DNA of 64,000 nt. It comes from Gammaproteobacteria bacterium. Its GTDB lineage: Bacteria; Pseudomonadota; Gammaproteobacteria; Burkholderiales; Burkholderiaceae_B. The stretch covers positions 62,001 to 126,000 of the forward strand of contig JAHIXK010000005.1 of the NCBI GenBank assembly GCA_018815245.1, read 5' to 3'. The notes beneath the pieces were generated by a model. That model saw nothing but the letters and a program-made list of their open reading frames with translations, did no database searches and had not been told where the DNA came from. The position numbers and the translations under genes are program-made. Each line of letters opens with the position of its first letter. Positions within the stretch are counted from its first letter, which is position 1. Of the stretch, positions 16,541 through 25,275 are shown piece by piece.

Positions 16541-17344
16541 ATGTTTACTGTGGATACGGTGTCGGCTTACATTGCAATTGGAATTGTTGCCGGCTTTCTG
16601 GCGGGTTTGCTGGGTGTGGGTGGTGGCAGCGTGCTGGTGCCCGCGCTGGTGTGGGCGTTCGAGCTGGCTGTGTTGCCAGAACAGTGGGTTTTCAGGCTGG
16701 CACTGGGCACTTCCATGGCCACCATTCTGTTCACATCGGTGTCCAGCGTCCGGTCGCACCACCTGCATGGCGCAGTGCGCTGGGATGTGGTGAAAAATTT
16801 CATTCCCGGAATTTTATTGGGCACCTTGTTCGGCACCTTTCTGGCGCGGCACGTGTCGTCGAATTTTCTGGTGGGTTTCTTTGCGCTGTTCATGGGCAGC
16901 GTGTCGTTTCAAATGATTTCGGAATACAAGCCCAAACCTGGCAGGCTGCTGCCGGGCAAGTGGGGGCAATTTTCCGTGGCAACTTTCATTGGTACCGCGT
17001 CATCACTGGTGGCAGTGGGCGGTGGGGCACTCACCGTGCCGTTTCTGGCTTGGTGCAATGTGCCCATCAAGAAAGCAATTGGCACTGCTTCTGCCATGGG
17101 TTTCCCAATTGCCGTGGGCGGCACCATCGGGTTTGTGTTCAACGGCTGGACAGCACCCGGCTTGCCCGTGGGCAGCCTGGGCTTTGTTTACCTGCCTGCC
17201 TTGCTGTTCACGGTGGTGGCGTCTGTGCTGGTTGCGCCCCTGGGTGCCAAGGCCGCGCATGTGCTGCCAGCCGATTTGTTGAAAAAAGTATTTGCAGTGG
17301 TGCTGTTTGTTATTGCTGTGAATATGGTTCGGGGGCTTTTGTAG
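16541..17344 (+). CDS. TSUP (TauE/SafE) family permease
   Basis: The product is about 267 residues with roughly eight membrane helices. The internal repeat pattern GFLAGLLGVGGGSVLVPALV and later TASSLVAVGGGALTVPFLA is the signature of the TSUP family, known for export or import of sulfite, sulfoacetate and similar small anions. The ATG at 16541, one base after mdcH, is preferred to the TTG inside mdcH. Because it is the last gene of the mdc operon it may move malonate, acetate or another small acid, giving the operon two unrelated transporters. Its end overlaps the convergent sensor kinase gene by 35 bases. Confidence 0.88.
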   Translation: MFTVDTVSAYIAIGIVAGFLAGLLGVGGGSVLVPALVWAFELAVLPEQWVFRLALGTSMATILFTSVSSVRSHHLHGAVRWDVVKNFIPGILLGTLFGTFLARHVSSNFLVGFFALFMGSVSFQMISEYKPKPGRLLPGKWGQFSVATFIGTASSLVAVGGGALTVPFLAWCNVPIKKAIGTASAMGFPIAVGGTIGFVFNGWTAPGLPVGSLGFVYLPALLFTVVASVLVAPLGAKAAHVLPADLLKKVFAVVLFVIAVNMVRGLL

Positions 17345-19802
17345 CGCGGTGTGTGTCCAGCAAGGCCTCAAGCGTGGGCATTTTCAATGGCTTGCTGAGC
17401 ACCTTGTCGAACACGGACCAATCCCGGCTGTGCGTGGTGGTTGATTCATCTTCGCCCGTCAAGGCATAAACCACCAGGTTGCCGTATCGGTAGTCACTGC
17501 GAATTTGCAAGGTGGCATCAATGCCGTTTAATACAGGCATGTTGATGTCCATCAACACAAAGTCAATGGTGTCGCCTTGCGCCTGGATAATTTCCACAGC
17601 CTTCTGGCCGTTTTCTGCCTCGATACACTTGATGCCCCTTCTGTTCAACAGGGCTTTGATCACCGTTCGCGTCATCTTCACATCTTCAACCAGCAGCACC
17701 ACCAACTCGGTGGGCGCTTCAGTTTGCGTGGACAGGTTTGGCTTGCCACTGGCAGTGGTTTGAAGTGACCGCAGCCACTTCACAATTACGGCAGGTTGCA
17801 AGGGGCCTTGCACCAGGAAAATCCGGTTTGAACAATCGGGGTGGGGAGAGGTTTGCAAGTGGCCACCTGCCGCGGGCAATATCAAGGCCCTGTGGTCCGG
17901 GTGCGCGTCCAGGTGCGCATGTGCGGCCTCAGTGCGGTCTGTAATCAGCAGTGCAGCGCCGTGCTCAACAGGTTTGCAGCCCATGCATTCAAGCATTTCC
18001 CGCGCATGTTTGTCGCATGAAGGGTGGGAAACAGCCAGTTGAATTGTTTGTGCATTAATCAGTTTCAGTGTTTCAGTGTCTTTTTTCTCGCTGGGCTTTA
18101 GCGGCACATGAAGTGTGGCTGAAGTACCGCTGCCTTCGCTGCTCGTAATCTTGATCGTGCCGCCAATGTGCTCAACCAGCGACTTCACCAAATTCAAGCC
18201 CAGGCCAGACCCACCGTAAAGTCGGGCTGTGGACGGGGTTGATTGTGCCAGTTGGTCAAACAGGTTTTTTACACTTTCTTCTGGAATACCGGGGCCGGTG
18301 TCGTTCACCGTGAACTGCAGCAGGTTTTCAGACAACTGCGAAATGATCAGGTGAATGTGCCCTGTTTCGGTGAACTTGCAGGCATTGCTGATCAAATTGC
18401 CCACCATTTGCTTGATCCGGAAGGCGTCCCCAATCCAGTGTCTGTGGATGTTGCCCTTTAGTTCGATGCGCAATTCAAGGTCGTGGTTCTTCGCCCCACC
18501 GTACAGGTGGTTCGACAGGTTGTAGACCAGTGACCACAAATCAAATTCATCGTTCTCAAAATGCAGCTCGCCACGGTCCAGCCGGAAAGAGTCCAGTGAA
18601 TTCGTCAACAGGTCGACCAGGTCTTCCGTGCAATGCTTCAGTTTTTCAGTCAAATCCTGTTGGGTTACCGTGTCGCATTGGTCATTCAGCAAATTGCAAA
18701 GGCCAAGAATGGTGTGCAGCGGGTTCCGGATTTCGTGGCTCATGGTGGCCACGAACTGGCTTTTTGCGGCAGTCAGTTGATCGGCCCTTTCCTTGGCTTC
18801 GATCAATCGGGTTTTTGCATGCGTCGACTCAGTGATGTCCATCAGGCACATCAAGTAACAGGGCTTGTCCTGAATGATCACCGACTCCCCGGAGCATCCG
18901 AAATACACTTCACCGTCACTGGTCTGAAATTCAATCGACAAGCTGCTTTGCTGCTGCACTGCCAGGCGAAGACTATGTTCAACCAAGGCTTGCTGTGTTG
19001 TGCACACGAACCGCTGACAGAATGCGCCCAGGTCGGCAAAGGTTTCATTGGTAGAATGCAGCAGGCGTTGTGCTTCGGGCGTCAGTTGAACTTCGCCGGT
19101 CGTGGGTTCAACAACAATGCTGGCCACATGGGCAATTTCGCTGGCCAGTTCCAGCAGTTTTGTTCTTAATATCAGGTTTTGCTCGGCCCGGTATTTTTCA
19201 GAAATGTCTTGCCCTATTGCATAAAATCCGCTGACCTTGCCATCGGTAAAGTCGGGCAGGTACTGAACAAGAATGTGTGTGGGGCGCTCTTCCGTTTTGT
19301 TCTTTAATTTGACCAGGTATTCACAATGCTCGCCATTCAATGCCTGGTTGATCAGGGGCATTGCGGTTTCAAGCCGTTCCGGGGAAAGAAGCGCGTTGAT
19401 GTGCTTGTCCAGCAGGGTTTTCGGTTCAACGGAAAACCAGTTGGCGTACGCTTTGTTTGAAAACCGGTTGTGCAGTGTTTTGTCCCAATAACCCAGCATG
19501 TAGGGCACACCGTTGAGCAAGGATTCAAGGTCACGTTGCGCAATTTCGCGCGCTTTTTCGGCATTGTCGTGTTGCAGTACCGATGCTTTGATCGTTCTGT
19601 TCCCGTATTCGAAATACACCAGAACCAACAAATTATTGAGCGACCAGAATGCTGTCACAAGCGCGACACTTTGCCAGACTTCGGAAGGCAACGAAGGCCC
19701 TGCACTGAATTCCAGAAACCAATAGGCCAGATACGGGGAAACACCCAGCAAAACGGCAATCAGTTTGTATCGGCGCTGCCAATACCGAAGGGAATTTGTC
19801 AT
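17310..19802 (-). CDS. Hybrid sensor histidine kinase/response regulator
   Basis: The product is about 830 residues from the ATG at 19802; upstream ATGs (19826, 19841) are in frame and none has a clear ribosome site. Order: two N-terminal membrane helices, a PAS domain (SLLNGVPYMLGYWDK), a second PAS-like region, a HisKA domain with phospho-acceptor His in ATMSHEIRNPLHTI, an ATPase domain (NLISNACKFTETG, DTGPGIPEE, GGSGLGLNLVKSL), a degenerate receiver-like linker without a clear phospho-site, then a true receiver (LLVEDVKMTR, VLMDINMPVLNG). The signal and output are unknown. No partner gene lies beside it; it converges on the TSUP gene. Confidence 0.9.
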   Translation of the reverse strand: MTNSLRYWQRRYKLIAVLLGVSPYLAYWFLEFSAGPSLPSEVWQSVALVTAFWSLNNLLVLVYFEYGNRTIKASVLQHDNAEKAREIAQRDLESLLNGVPYMLGYWDKTLHNRFSNKAYANWFSVEPKTLLDKHINALLSPERLETAMPLINQALNGEHCEYLVKLKNKTEERPTHILVQYLPDFTDGKVSGFYAIGQDISEKYRAEQNLILRTKLLELASEIAHVASIVVEPTTGEVQLTPEAQRLLHSTNETFADLGAFCQRFVCTTQQALVEHSLRLAVQQQSSLSIEFQTSDGEVYFGCSGESVIIQDKPCYLMCLMDITESTHAKTRLIEAKERADQLTAAKSQFVATMSHEIRNPLHTILGLCNLLNDQCDTVTQQDLTEKLKHCTEDLVDLLTNSLDSFRLDRGELHFENDEFDLWSLVYNLSNHLYGGAKNHDLELRIELKGNIHRHWIGDAFRIKQMVGNLISNACKFTETGHIHLIISQLSENLLQFTVNDTGPGIPEESVKNLFDQLAQSTPSTARLYGGSGLGLNLVKSLVEHIGGTIKITSSEGSGTSATLHVPLKPSEKKDTETLKLINAQTIQLAVSHPSCDKHAREMLECMGCKPVEHGAALLITDRTEAAHAHLDAHPDHRALILPAAGGHLQTSPHPDCSNRIFLVQGPLQPAVIVKWLRSLQTTASGKPNLSTQTEAPTELVVLLVEDVKMTRTVIKALLNRRGIKCIEAENGQKAVEIIQAQGDTIDFVLMDINMPVLNGIDATLQIRSDYRYGNLVVYALTGEDESTTTHSRDWSVFDKVLSKPLKMPTLEALLDTHRATKAPEPYSQQ

Positions 19803-20041
19803 TTTTAATTCACTGGCACAATTCATTGGTCGATCGAGCATATTGCGGGGTAACCGCCCTGCCACACAACCCCCATTTTTGCTAAACCCCCCCAAATGAT
19901 GAATTGTTTTTGAATGAATTCCGGGCTCTGCGGGCACCCGGCATTTCACCTACAATGTCGGCTGGGTTCAAGGTGGACGCGTTAAAGGGGGGTTACACCC
20001 CGTTTGAATTCAAGCACCCCAAGCACAAGGAGTTTTTCTGG

Positions 20042-20578
20042 ATGAGCACTGCAAAAAGCATCTTTCTTTTATCCGCGGTATTGATGGTTGCGCCTTCACA
20101 CGCCCAATCCGACCGTGCGCAAAAAGGCTTGCCCGCGCTTATTCAAGTGGCAGCCGGAAATTCTGTGGTGCTTGAGGCGCAGGCCAAAGGAACCATTACC
20201 TATGCCTGCCGCAAGGAAAAAGAACCGCTGACCACCTATAAGTGGATTGTGGCGGGCGAACAGGGGGTGTTGAAAGACAGTGAAGGCAAAGAAATAGGGA
20301 CTTATTCCGGCCCGCCTGCCCGCTGGAGCGTAGACGACAAATCATTCGTGAATGGTTCACAGGTTGCCGTGTCACCCAACGGCGCGAAAAATATTCCTTT
20401 CCAGTTGGTGAAAGCCGATGTGGCCGGCGGGCAGGGCGTGTTGACTGCGGTCAGTTACGTGCAGCGTGTGAACACCAAAGGTGGTGTTGCGCCAAAAGCC
20501 AAGTGTTCTTCTGACAATGATGAGGAGAAAATCGAGGTGGATTATCAGGCAGACTACATTTTCTGGAAAACGAATTAA
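20042..20578 (+). CDS. DUF3455 family exported protein
   Basis: The product is about 178 residues with a Sec signal peptide (SIFLLSAVLMVAPSHAQ). Blocks such as GTITYACRKEKEPLTTYKWIVAGEQGVLKDSEGKEIGTY and GPPARWSVDDKSFVNG fit DUF3455, a family of small secreted proteins with no assigned role. The ATG at 20042 follows AAGGAG and gives the usual length; the longer ORF is a frame extension. It stands alone, with its end 10 bases from the convergent LysR gene. Confidence 0.85.
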   Translation: MSTAKSIFLLSAVLMVAPSHAQSDRAQKGLPALIQVAAGNSVVLEAQAKGTITYACRKEKEPLTTYKWIVAGEQGVLKDSEGKEIGTYSGPPARWSVDDKSFVNGSQVAVSPNGAKNIPFQLVKADVAGGQGVLTAVSYVQRVNTKGGVAPKAKCSSDNDEEKIEVDYQADYIFWKTN

Positions 20579-20588
20579 CAGGGTGTGG

Positions 20589-21458
20589 CTAAGTCGCGTT
20601 CGTCCCCAACAACGCTTCAAACGCCAGCGCTGCATTGGCGAGTGGCCTGTGCGGCAGGCGCAGCCTGAACAAGGGGCGTTCCATTTTTCCTGAACCCAGT
20701 GCAAAGCGTTTCACCCGCCGCAAGGCAAGCTGATCACGTGCAGTAATCTTCGGCACAATGCCCACGCCACACCCCGCAGCCACGGCTTGAATAATGGCTT
20801 CGTTGCTGTTCATTTCCAGTGTACGCTGCGCTTGAATGCCCATGTTCAGCAGCAATTGTTCAGCCACGTTGCGGCTGCCTGAACCTTGCTCGCGCAGTAT
20901 CCATACCTGTTGATCCAGTTCCCGTTTGCGAATGCCGTTCTCGAAGCTGGGCGCAATGGCCACCATTTCCTCGGTGCGCCACAAGCGGGTTTCAATGCGT
21001 TCATTGTTCACGGCACCTTCTACCAGCGCCACATCCACTTTGCAGTCCAGCAGCAGTTGGGCCACGCTTTCAGTGTTTGCGCCCACCACTTGCACATCCA
21101 CACCGGGGTGCTTGTCTGAAAACTTCTTCAAGTAGGGCGCAAGCCAGTAACTGGCCACTGTGGTGCTTGCACCCACAATCAGTCGCCCGCGTTCCAGGTT
21201 CTTGAAGGCGCGCAGCACTTCGCTGGCCTCGCGTTCCATGGCGAACAGGCTTTTGCCGTAATCGAACAACACCTGCCCAGCCTCGTTGGGCTTGAAGTAT
21301 TTGCCCCGGCGTTCAAGCAGCAAGGTGTCCAGTTGCGACTCCAGTTCACGCACTGCCTTGGACACAGCCGGTTGGCTAATGCCCAGTTGGTCTGCCGCTT
21401 TGGTGAAGCTGTTTACCTCCACAGCGCAAACAAATATTCGAAGCAGGTGCAGGTTCAT
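20589..21458 (-). CDS. LysR family regulator beside yeiH
   Basis: The product is 289 residues. The N-terminal helix-turn-helix is SFTKAADQLGISQPAVSKAVRELESQL, followed by a two-lobe effector domain (GRLIVGASTTVASYWLAPYL). It is divergent from a YeiH-family transporter gene, the arrangement of yeiE/yeiH in enterobacteria, where YeiE responds to sulfite. The gap has an ATAAC-N5-GTTAT site fitting the LysR T-N11-A rule. I infer control of the transporter and of itself, perhaps with a sulfur anion as effector. Confidence 0.88.
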   Translation of the reverse strand: MNLHLLRIFVCAVEVNSFTKAADQLGISQPAVSKAVRELESQLDTLLLERRGKYFKPNEAGQVLFDYGKSLFAMEREASEVLRAFKNLERGRLIVGASTTVASYWLAPYLKKFSDKHPGVDVQVVGANTESVAQLLLDCKVDVALVEGAVNNERIETRLWRTEEMVAIAPSFENGIRKRELDQQVWILREQGSGSRNVAEQLLLNMGIQAQRTLEMNSNEAIIQAVAAGCGVGIVPKITARDQLALRRVKRFALGSGKMERPLFRLRLPHRPLANAALAFEALLGTNAT

Positions 21459-21459
21459 G

Positions 21460-21476
21460 CATAACCCATAGTTATG
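21460..21476. promoter_or_regulatory. LysR-type operator between LysR gene and yeiH
   Basis: CATAAC-N5-GTTATG is a perfect 6-bp inverted repeat that contains a T-N11-A LysR box. It lies just upstream of the LysR start and about 75 bases before yeiH, a usual position for the recognition site. Confidence 0.6.
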
Positions 21477-21551
21477 AATACAGAAATTTCATTGTCTATG
21501 GATATGCAAAAAAAAGCATCACCATAAGGTGTCTTTTTTTAATTCATCACC

Positions 21552-22589
21552 ATGCGCGTTCTTCAAGCCCCCAACACCGCTTTGCCCTTTGGTTTGCTGC
21601 TCAGCATGCTGCTGGCCGCATTTGCCTGGCTGGGCGCAGTGCAGGGGGGTCTTGCAAGCTGGGGCCTGGGTTTGTTGCCATTGGCCATGTTTTTGGGCAT
21701 GGCCCTGGGCAATGCCGCACCTGCGTGGACGCAGCACGGGCTGGCTGGGTTTGGCTTTGCACGCCGCCATGTCATGCGCACAGGCATTGCCTTGTTTGGT
21801 TTTCAATTGGGTTTTGCCGACTTGCTGGCAGTGGGTTGGGCGGGTGTGTTTTCGGCCATATTCATTGTGGGCAGCACTTTGGGCTTGGCGGCCTGGCTGG
21901 GCAAGCGCATGGGTTTACAGGCCAGCAGCTTTCTGCTCATTGGTGCAGGCAGTGCAATTTGTGGTGGTGCAGCCATTGCCGCAGCTGATTCCGTGCTGCG
22001 TGCGCCGCCTGCGGCTACATCTGCAGCCTTGGGCACGGCAGTGGTGTTTGGCACCCTCAGCATGTTCGCCATTCCCGGTTTTCAGTGGCTGTTCAATTTG
22101 CAGGCCAATTTCACGGGCCTGTGGTTGGGCTTAAGCGTGCATGAATTGGGGCATGTCATCGCTGGGGCGGCCTTGGTGGGTGGGCAAGCCCCTACCTTTG
22201 CCCTGATTGAAAAAATGTTGCGTGTGGCCCTGCTGGCCCCAGCCATGGTGTGGCTGGCCTGGAGCATGCTGCGTGCCCAGCGCAATGAAGGCAATACCAA
22301 TCTTCCCCGTGTTTCAATGCGGCCCCCTTTGTTTTTGTGGGGCTTCCTGTTGGCGGTCATTTTGAAATCCACGGGTGTACTGAATGTGCAGCTGGAAGTC
22401 GCGTTGACAGATTTGTCCCAACTACTGATGGCCACCGGCTTGGCGGCCTTGGGTGTGGGTACGCGCTGGGTTGATTTGCGTGCCGCTGGTTTGAAGGTTT
22501 GGGTGTTGGGCAGTGTGCTGTGCATTCACTTGTGGGCAGCCGGGTTCGTCTTGGTGCACGTGATTCAAAGCGGTGCTGCGGCGCATTAA
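21552..22589 (+). CDS. yeiH: YeiH/UPF0324 family putative sulfate exporter
   Basis: The product is 345 residues with about 10 membrane helices. GLLPLAMFLGMALGN, RTGIALFGFQLGFADLLAVG, LIGAGSAICGGAAIAA and VHELGHVIAG are typical of the YeiH family, annotated as putative sulfate exporters and linked with sulfite or taurine metabolism in some species. Normal length. The divergent LysR gene probably controls it. It lies about 150 bases before a possible sulfonate uptake and redox operon on the same strand, so it may remove sulfite or sulfate produced there. Confidence 0.88.
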   Translation: MRVLQAPNTALPFGLLLSMLLAAFAWLGAVQGGLASWGLGLLPLAMFLGMALGNAAPAWTQHGLAGFGFARRHVMRTGIALFGFQLGFADLLAVGWAGVFSAIFIVGSTLGLAAWLGKRMGLQASSFLLIGAGSAICGGAAIAAADSVLRAPPAATSAALGTAVVFGTLSMFAIPGFQWLFNLQANFTGLWLGLSVHELGHVIAGAALVGGQAPTFALIEKMLRVALLAPAMVWLAWSMLRAQRNEGNTNLPRVSMRPPLFLWGFLLAVILKSTGVLNVQLEVALTDLSQLLMATGLAALGVGTRWVDLRAAGLKVWVLGSVLCIHLWAAGFVLVHVIQSGAAAH

Positions 22590-22700
22590 TTTGGGTTGTT
22601 CGGGAAATTCAAACCTGTGCAAGTACACGTAATAAATAGGTAAAACAGCAAAAAAAGCACTGCTACGGTGCAACAAAAGCTGGCACGGTCTATGCATATC

Positions 22701-22712
22701 ATGACCTGTCAT
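22701..22712. promoter_or_regulatory. Candidate operator of the GntR/UTRA regulator
   Basis: ATGAC-CT-GTCAT is a short perfect inverted repeat 25 bases before the regulator start. HutC-subfamily GntR proteins bind sites of this size and often control their own operon. Confidence 0.5.
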
Positions 22713-22737
22713 AACAAGTTTGATTCAGGCAATGAAA

Positions 22738-23505
22738 ATGAACGAAAAATCAGCGATCAACATTGTGGAAGAGCAAGCCTTCGACGCCAATGTGTCGGCC
22801 TTGCCCTTGTACACCCAGGTGCGGGAAAAGCTGCGCAAAAGCATTCTCGATGGCACCTACGCACCCCACACACAAATGCCTTCCGAAAGCCAAATGATCC
22901 GCATGTTCGGTGTTAGCCGAATCACCATTCGCCAAGCACTTGGCGACCTTCAAAAAGAAGGGCTGATTTTCAAGGTCATGGGCAAGGGCAGTTTTGTGTC
23001 CAAGCCCAAGGCTTTCCAAAGTTTGTCGCGCTTGCAGGGTTTTGGCGAAGCCATGTCCTCTTCGGGTTATGAAACTTATTCAAGTGTGCTCAGTGCCAAA
23101 CCCGTTGAAGCCACCGCGCAAGTGGCCAACCGCCTGCATGTAAAGCCTGGCCAGCCAGTGTTTGAAATTCAACGCCTGCGCTTCTTGAACCGCGAACCCA
23201 TCTCGGTGGATGTGAGTTATTTCCCGATCGATATTGGCGAAAAGCTGCTTCAGGAAGACCTGGCCGTGCGCGATATTTTCGCCATTCTTGAAAACGACCA
23301 TGGCTACAACCTGACCCACGCCGATTTGCAAATTGAAGCCATTTCAGCCGATGAATCGCTGGCCCACCAGCTGCGTGTGGACGAAGGTTGCCCACTGCTG
23401 CGCATGGAACGAATGACTTACGCGGGCGACACGCCCATTGACTTTGAATACCTGTATTACCGGGGCGATGCATTCCAGTATCGCTTGCGCATCAACCGAA
23501 CTTGA
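22738..23505 (+). CDS. GntR family regulator with UTRA domain (HutC type)
   Basis: The product is about 255 residues. A winged helix (PSESQMIRMFGVSRITIRQALGDLQKEG) precedes a UTRA effector domain (PVFEIQRLRFLNREPISVDVSYFP, HADLQIEAISADE). Of the close starts (TTG 22720, ATG 22732, ATG 22738), the last has AGG eight bases upstream. Its stop codon overlaps the ribosome site of the flavoprotein gene, so it is the first gene of the redox-transport operon and probably its own regulator through the ATGAC-GTCAT site. The effector may be the transported substrate. Confidence 0.9.
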   Translation: MNEKSAINIVEEQAFDANVSALPLYTQVREKLRKSILDGTYAPHTQMPSESQMIRMFGVSRITIRQALGDLQKEGLIFKVMGKGSFVSKPKAFQSLSRLQGFGEAMSSSGYETYSSVLSAKPVEATAQVANRLHVKPGQPVFEIQRLRFLNREPISVDVSYFPIDIGEKLLQEDLAVRDIFAILENDHGYNLTHADLQIEAISADESLAHQLRVDEGCPLLRMERMTYAGDTPIDFEYLYYRGDAFQYRLRINRT

Positions 23506-23516
23506 GGAGTGTGAAC

Positions 23517-25241
23517 ATGAAACGCATCGACTTGGAATACGACCTGGTGGTGATTGGTGGCGGCACTGGCGGCCCCATGGCTGCGGTCAAGGCCAAAGAA
23601 CAAAACCCCAAGCTGCGCGTGCTGCTGGTGGACAAAGCCAACGTGAAACGCAGCGGCGCAATTTCCATGGGCATGGACGGGCTGAACAACGCTGTGATAC
23701 CCGGCCACGCCACGGCTGAACAGTATGTGAAGGAAATCACGATTGCCAACGACGGCATTGTGGATCAGGAAGCCGTAATGGCCTACGCAGCTAACAGCTT
23801 TGACATGATTCAAGAGCTCGACAAATGGGGCGTGAAATTCGAGAAAGATGAAACCGGCGACTACGCCGTGCGCAAGGTTCACCACTTGGGCAGTTACGTG
23901 TTGCCCATGCCCGAAGGCCACAACATGAAGCGCGTGTTGTACCGCCAGTTAAAGCGCACACGGGTCGAGGTGACCAACCGCGTGGTGTGCACACGCCTGT
24001 TGACGGGCGCGAACGGCGAGATCACCGGTGTAATGGGATTCGATTGCCGCACAGCGGATTTTTACGTGATTCGTTGCAAGGCTGCCATTATTGCCACCGG
24101 TGCTGCTGGCCGCATGGGCTTGCCTTCCTCGGGTTACTTGATGGGCACCTACGAGAACCCCACCAACTGCGGCGACGGCCATGCCATGGCCTACCACGCA
24201 GGTGCGGCACTGGCCAACCTGGAGTGCTACCAGATCAACCCGCTGATTAAAGACTACAACGGCCCCGCATGTGCATACGTCACTGGCCCATTCGGTGGCT
24301 ACACGGCCAACGCGGCTGGTGAACGCTTCATTGATTGCGATTACTGGAGCGGCCAGATGATGATGGAGTTTTACCGCGAACTGCAAAGCGGCAATGGTCC
24401 TGTGTTCTTGAAGCTGGACCACCTGGCCGAAGAAACCATCAGCGAAATTGAAGTGATTCTGCACACCAACGAGCGCCCAAGCCGGGGTCGTTTCCACGAA
24501 AACCGTGGCAACGATTACCGCAAGGAAATGATCGAAATGCACATTTCTGAAATCGGATTTTGCAGCGGTCACAGTTCATCGGGCATCTGGATCAACGCGC
24601 AGGGCGAAACCACCGTACCCGGTTTGTACTCGGCTGGCGATTGCGCCAGTGTGCCGCACAACTACATGCTGGGTGCATTCGTGTACGGAAAAATTTGCGG
24701 TGTGAATGCAGCGGCTTACTGCGCTGCCAACACCCTGAATGAACTCGACGACGCACAGGTACAGGCTGAACACGACCGCATTGAAGCACCACTGCTGCGC
24801 ACCGAAGGCCCCACACCATTCCAGGTGGAATACAAAACACGCCGCTTGGTGAACGACTACTTGCAACCACCGAAAGTAACGCGCAAATACCAGATTGGTT
24901 TGCGCCGCATGGACGAAGTGCGCGCAGACGCCGCACACATGGTGGCCACCAACCCGCATGAACTGATGCGCGCCATGGAAACCCATTCAATTATCGACTG
25001 CGCAGAAATGGCCGCACGCGCCAGCCTGTTCCGCACAGAAAGCCGCTGGGGCCTTTACCACTACAGCGTAGACCACCCCGAGCGGGACGACGCCAACTGG
25101 TTCTGCCACAGCCTGCTGTACAAAAACGCACAGGGGCACATGGCCATGAAAAAGAAGGAAATCGAGCCCTACATTGTGCCCATTGATGAAAAAGAAATGG
25201 ATGCCTACCAGCGCTTGCGCGTGGTTGGCGAAGCCGCTTGA
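23517..25241 (+). CDS. FAD-dependent oxidoreductase resembling AprA/FrdA
   Basis: The product is about 574 residues. The FAD-binding start YDLVVIGGGTGGPMAAVKAKE is followed by NVKRSGAISMGMDGLNNAV, which resembles the SGA-x(2)-G segment of adenylylsulfate reductase alpha (AprA), and a C-terminal FAD motif GLYSAGDCASVPHNYMLGAFVYGK. It belongs to the fumarate reductase/succinate dehydrogenase/AprA flavoprotein family. The next gene encodes an AprB-like ferredoxin, so the two probably form a heterodimer moving electrons between FAD and two 4Fe-4S clusters. No sat, qmo or dsr genes are near, so APS reduction is not implied. Start chosen on GAGGAG at 23504. Confidence 0.85.
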   Translation: MKRIDLEYDLVVIGGGTGGPMAAVKAKEQNPKLRVLLVDKANVKRSGAISMGMDGLNNAVIPGHATAEQYVKEITIANDGIVDQEAVMAYAANSFDMIQELDKWGVKFEKDETGDYAVRKVHHLGSYVLPMPEGHNMKRVLYRQLKRTRVEVTNRVVCTRLLTGANGEITGVMGFDCRTADFYVIRCKAAIIATGAAGRMGLPSSGYLMGTYENPTNCGDGHAMAYHAGAALANLECYQINPLIKDYNGPACAYVTGPFGGYTANAAGERFIDCDYWSGQMMMEFYRELQSGNGPVFLKLDHLAEETISEIEVILHTNERPSRGRFHENRGNDYRKEMIEMHISEIGFCSGHSSSGIWINAQGETTVPGLYSAGDCASVPHNYMLGAFVYGKICGVNAAAYCAANTLNELDDAQVQAEHDRIEAPLLRTEGPTPFQVEYKTRRLVNDYLQPPKVTRKYQIGLRRMDEVRADAAHMVATNPHELMRAMETHSIIDCAEMAARASLFRTESRWGLYHYSVDHPERDDANWFCHSLLYKNAQGHMAMKKKEIEPYIVPIDEKEMDAYQRLRVVGEAA

Positions 25242-25275
25242 TTCATCTTAACAACCAACACACGAGGTACTGAAC

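Noticed and set aside
21515-21540. CACC-ATAA-GGTG followed by seven T before yeiH as a terminator
   Set aside because: The stem has only four pairs, so it is too weak to call although the T run is suggestive.
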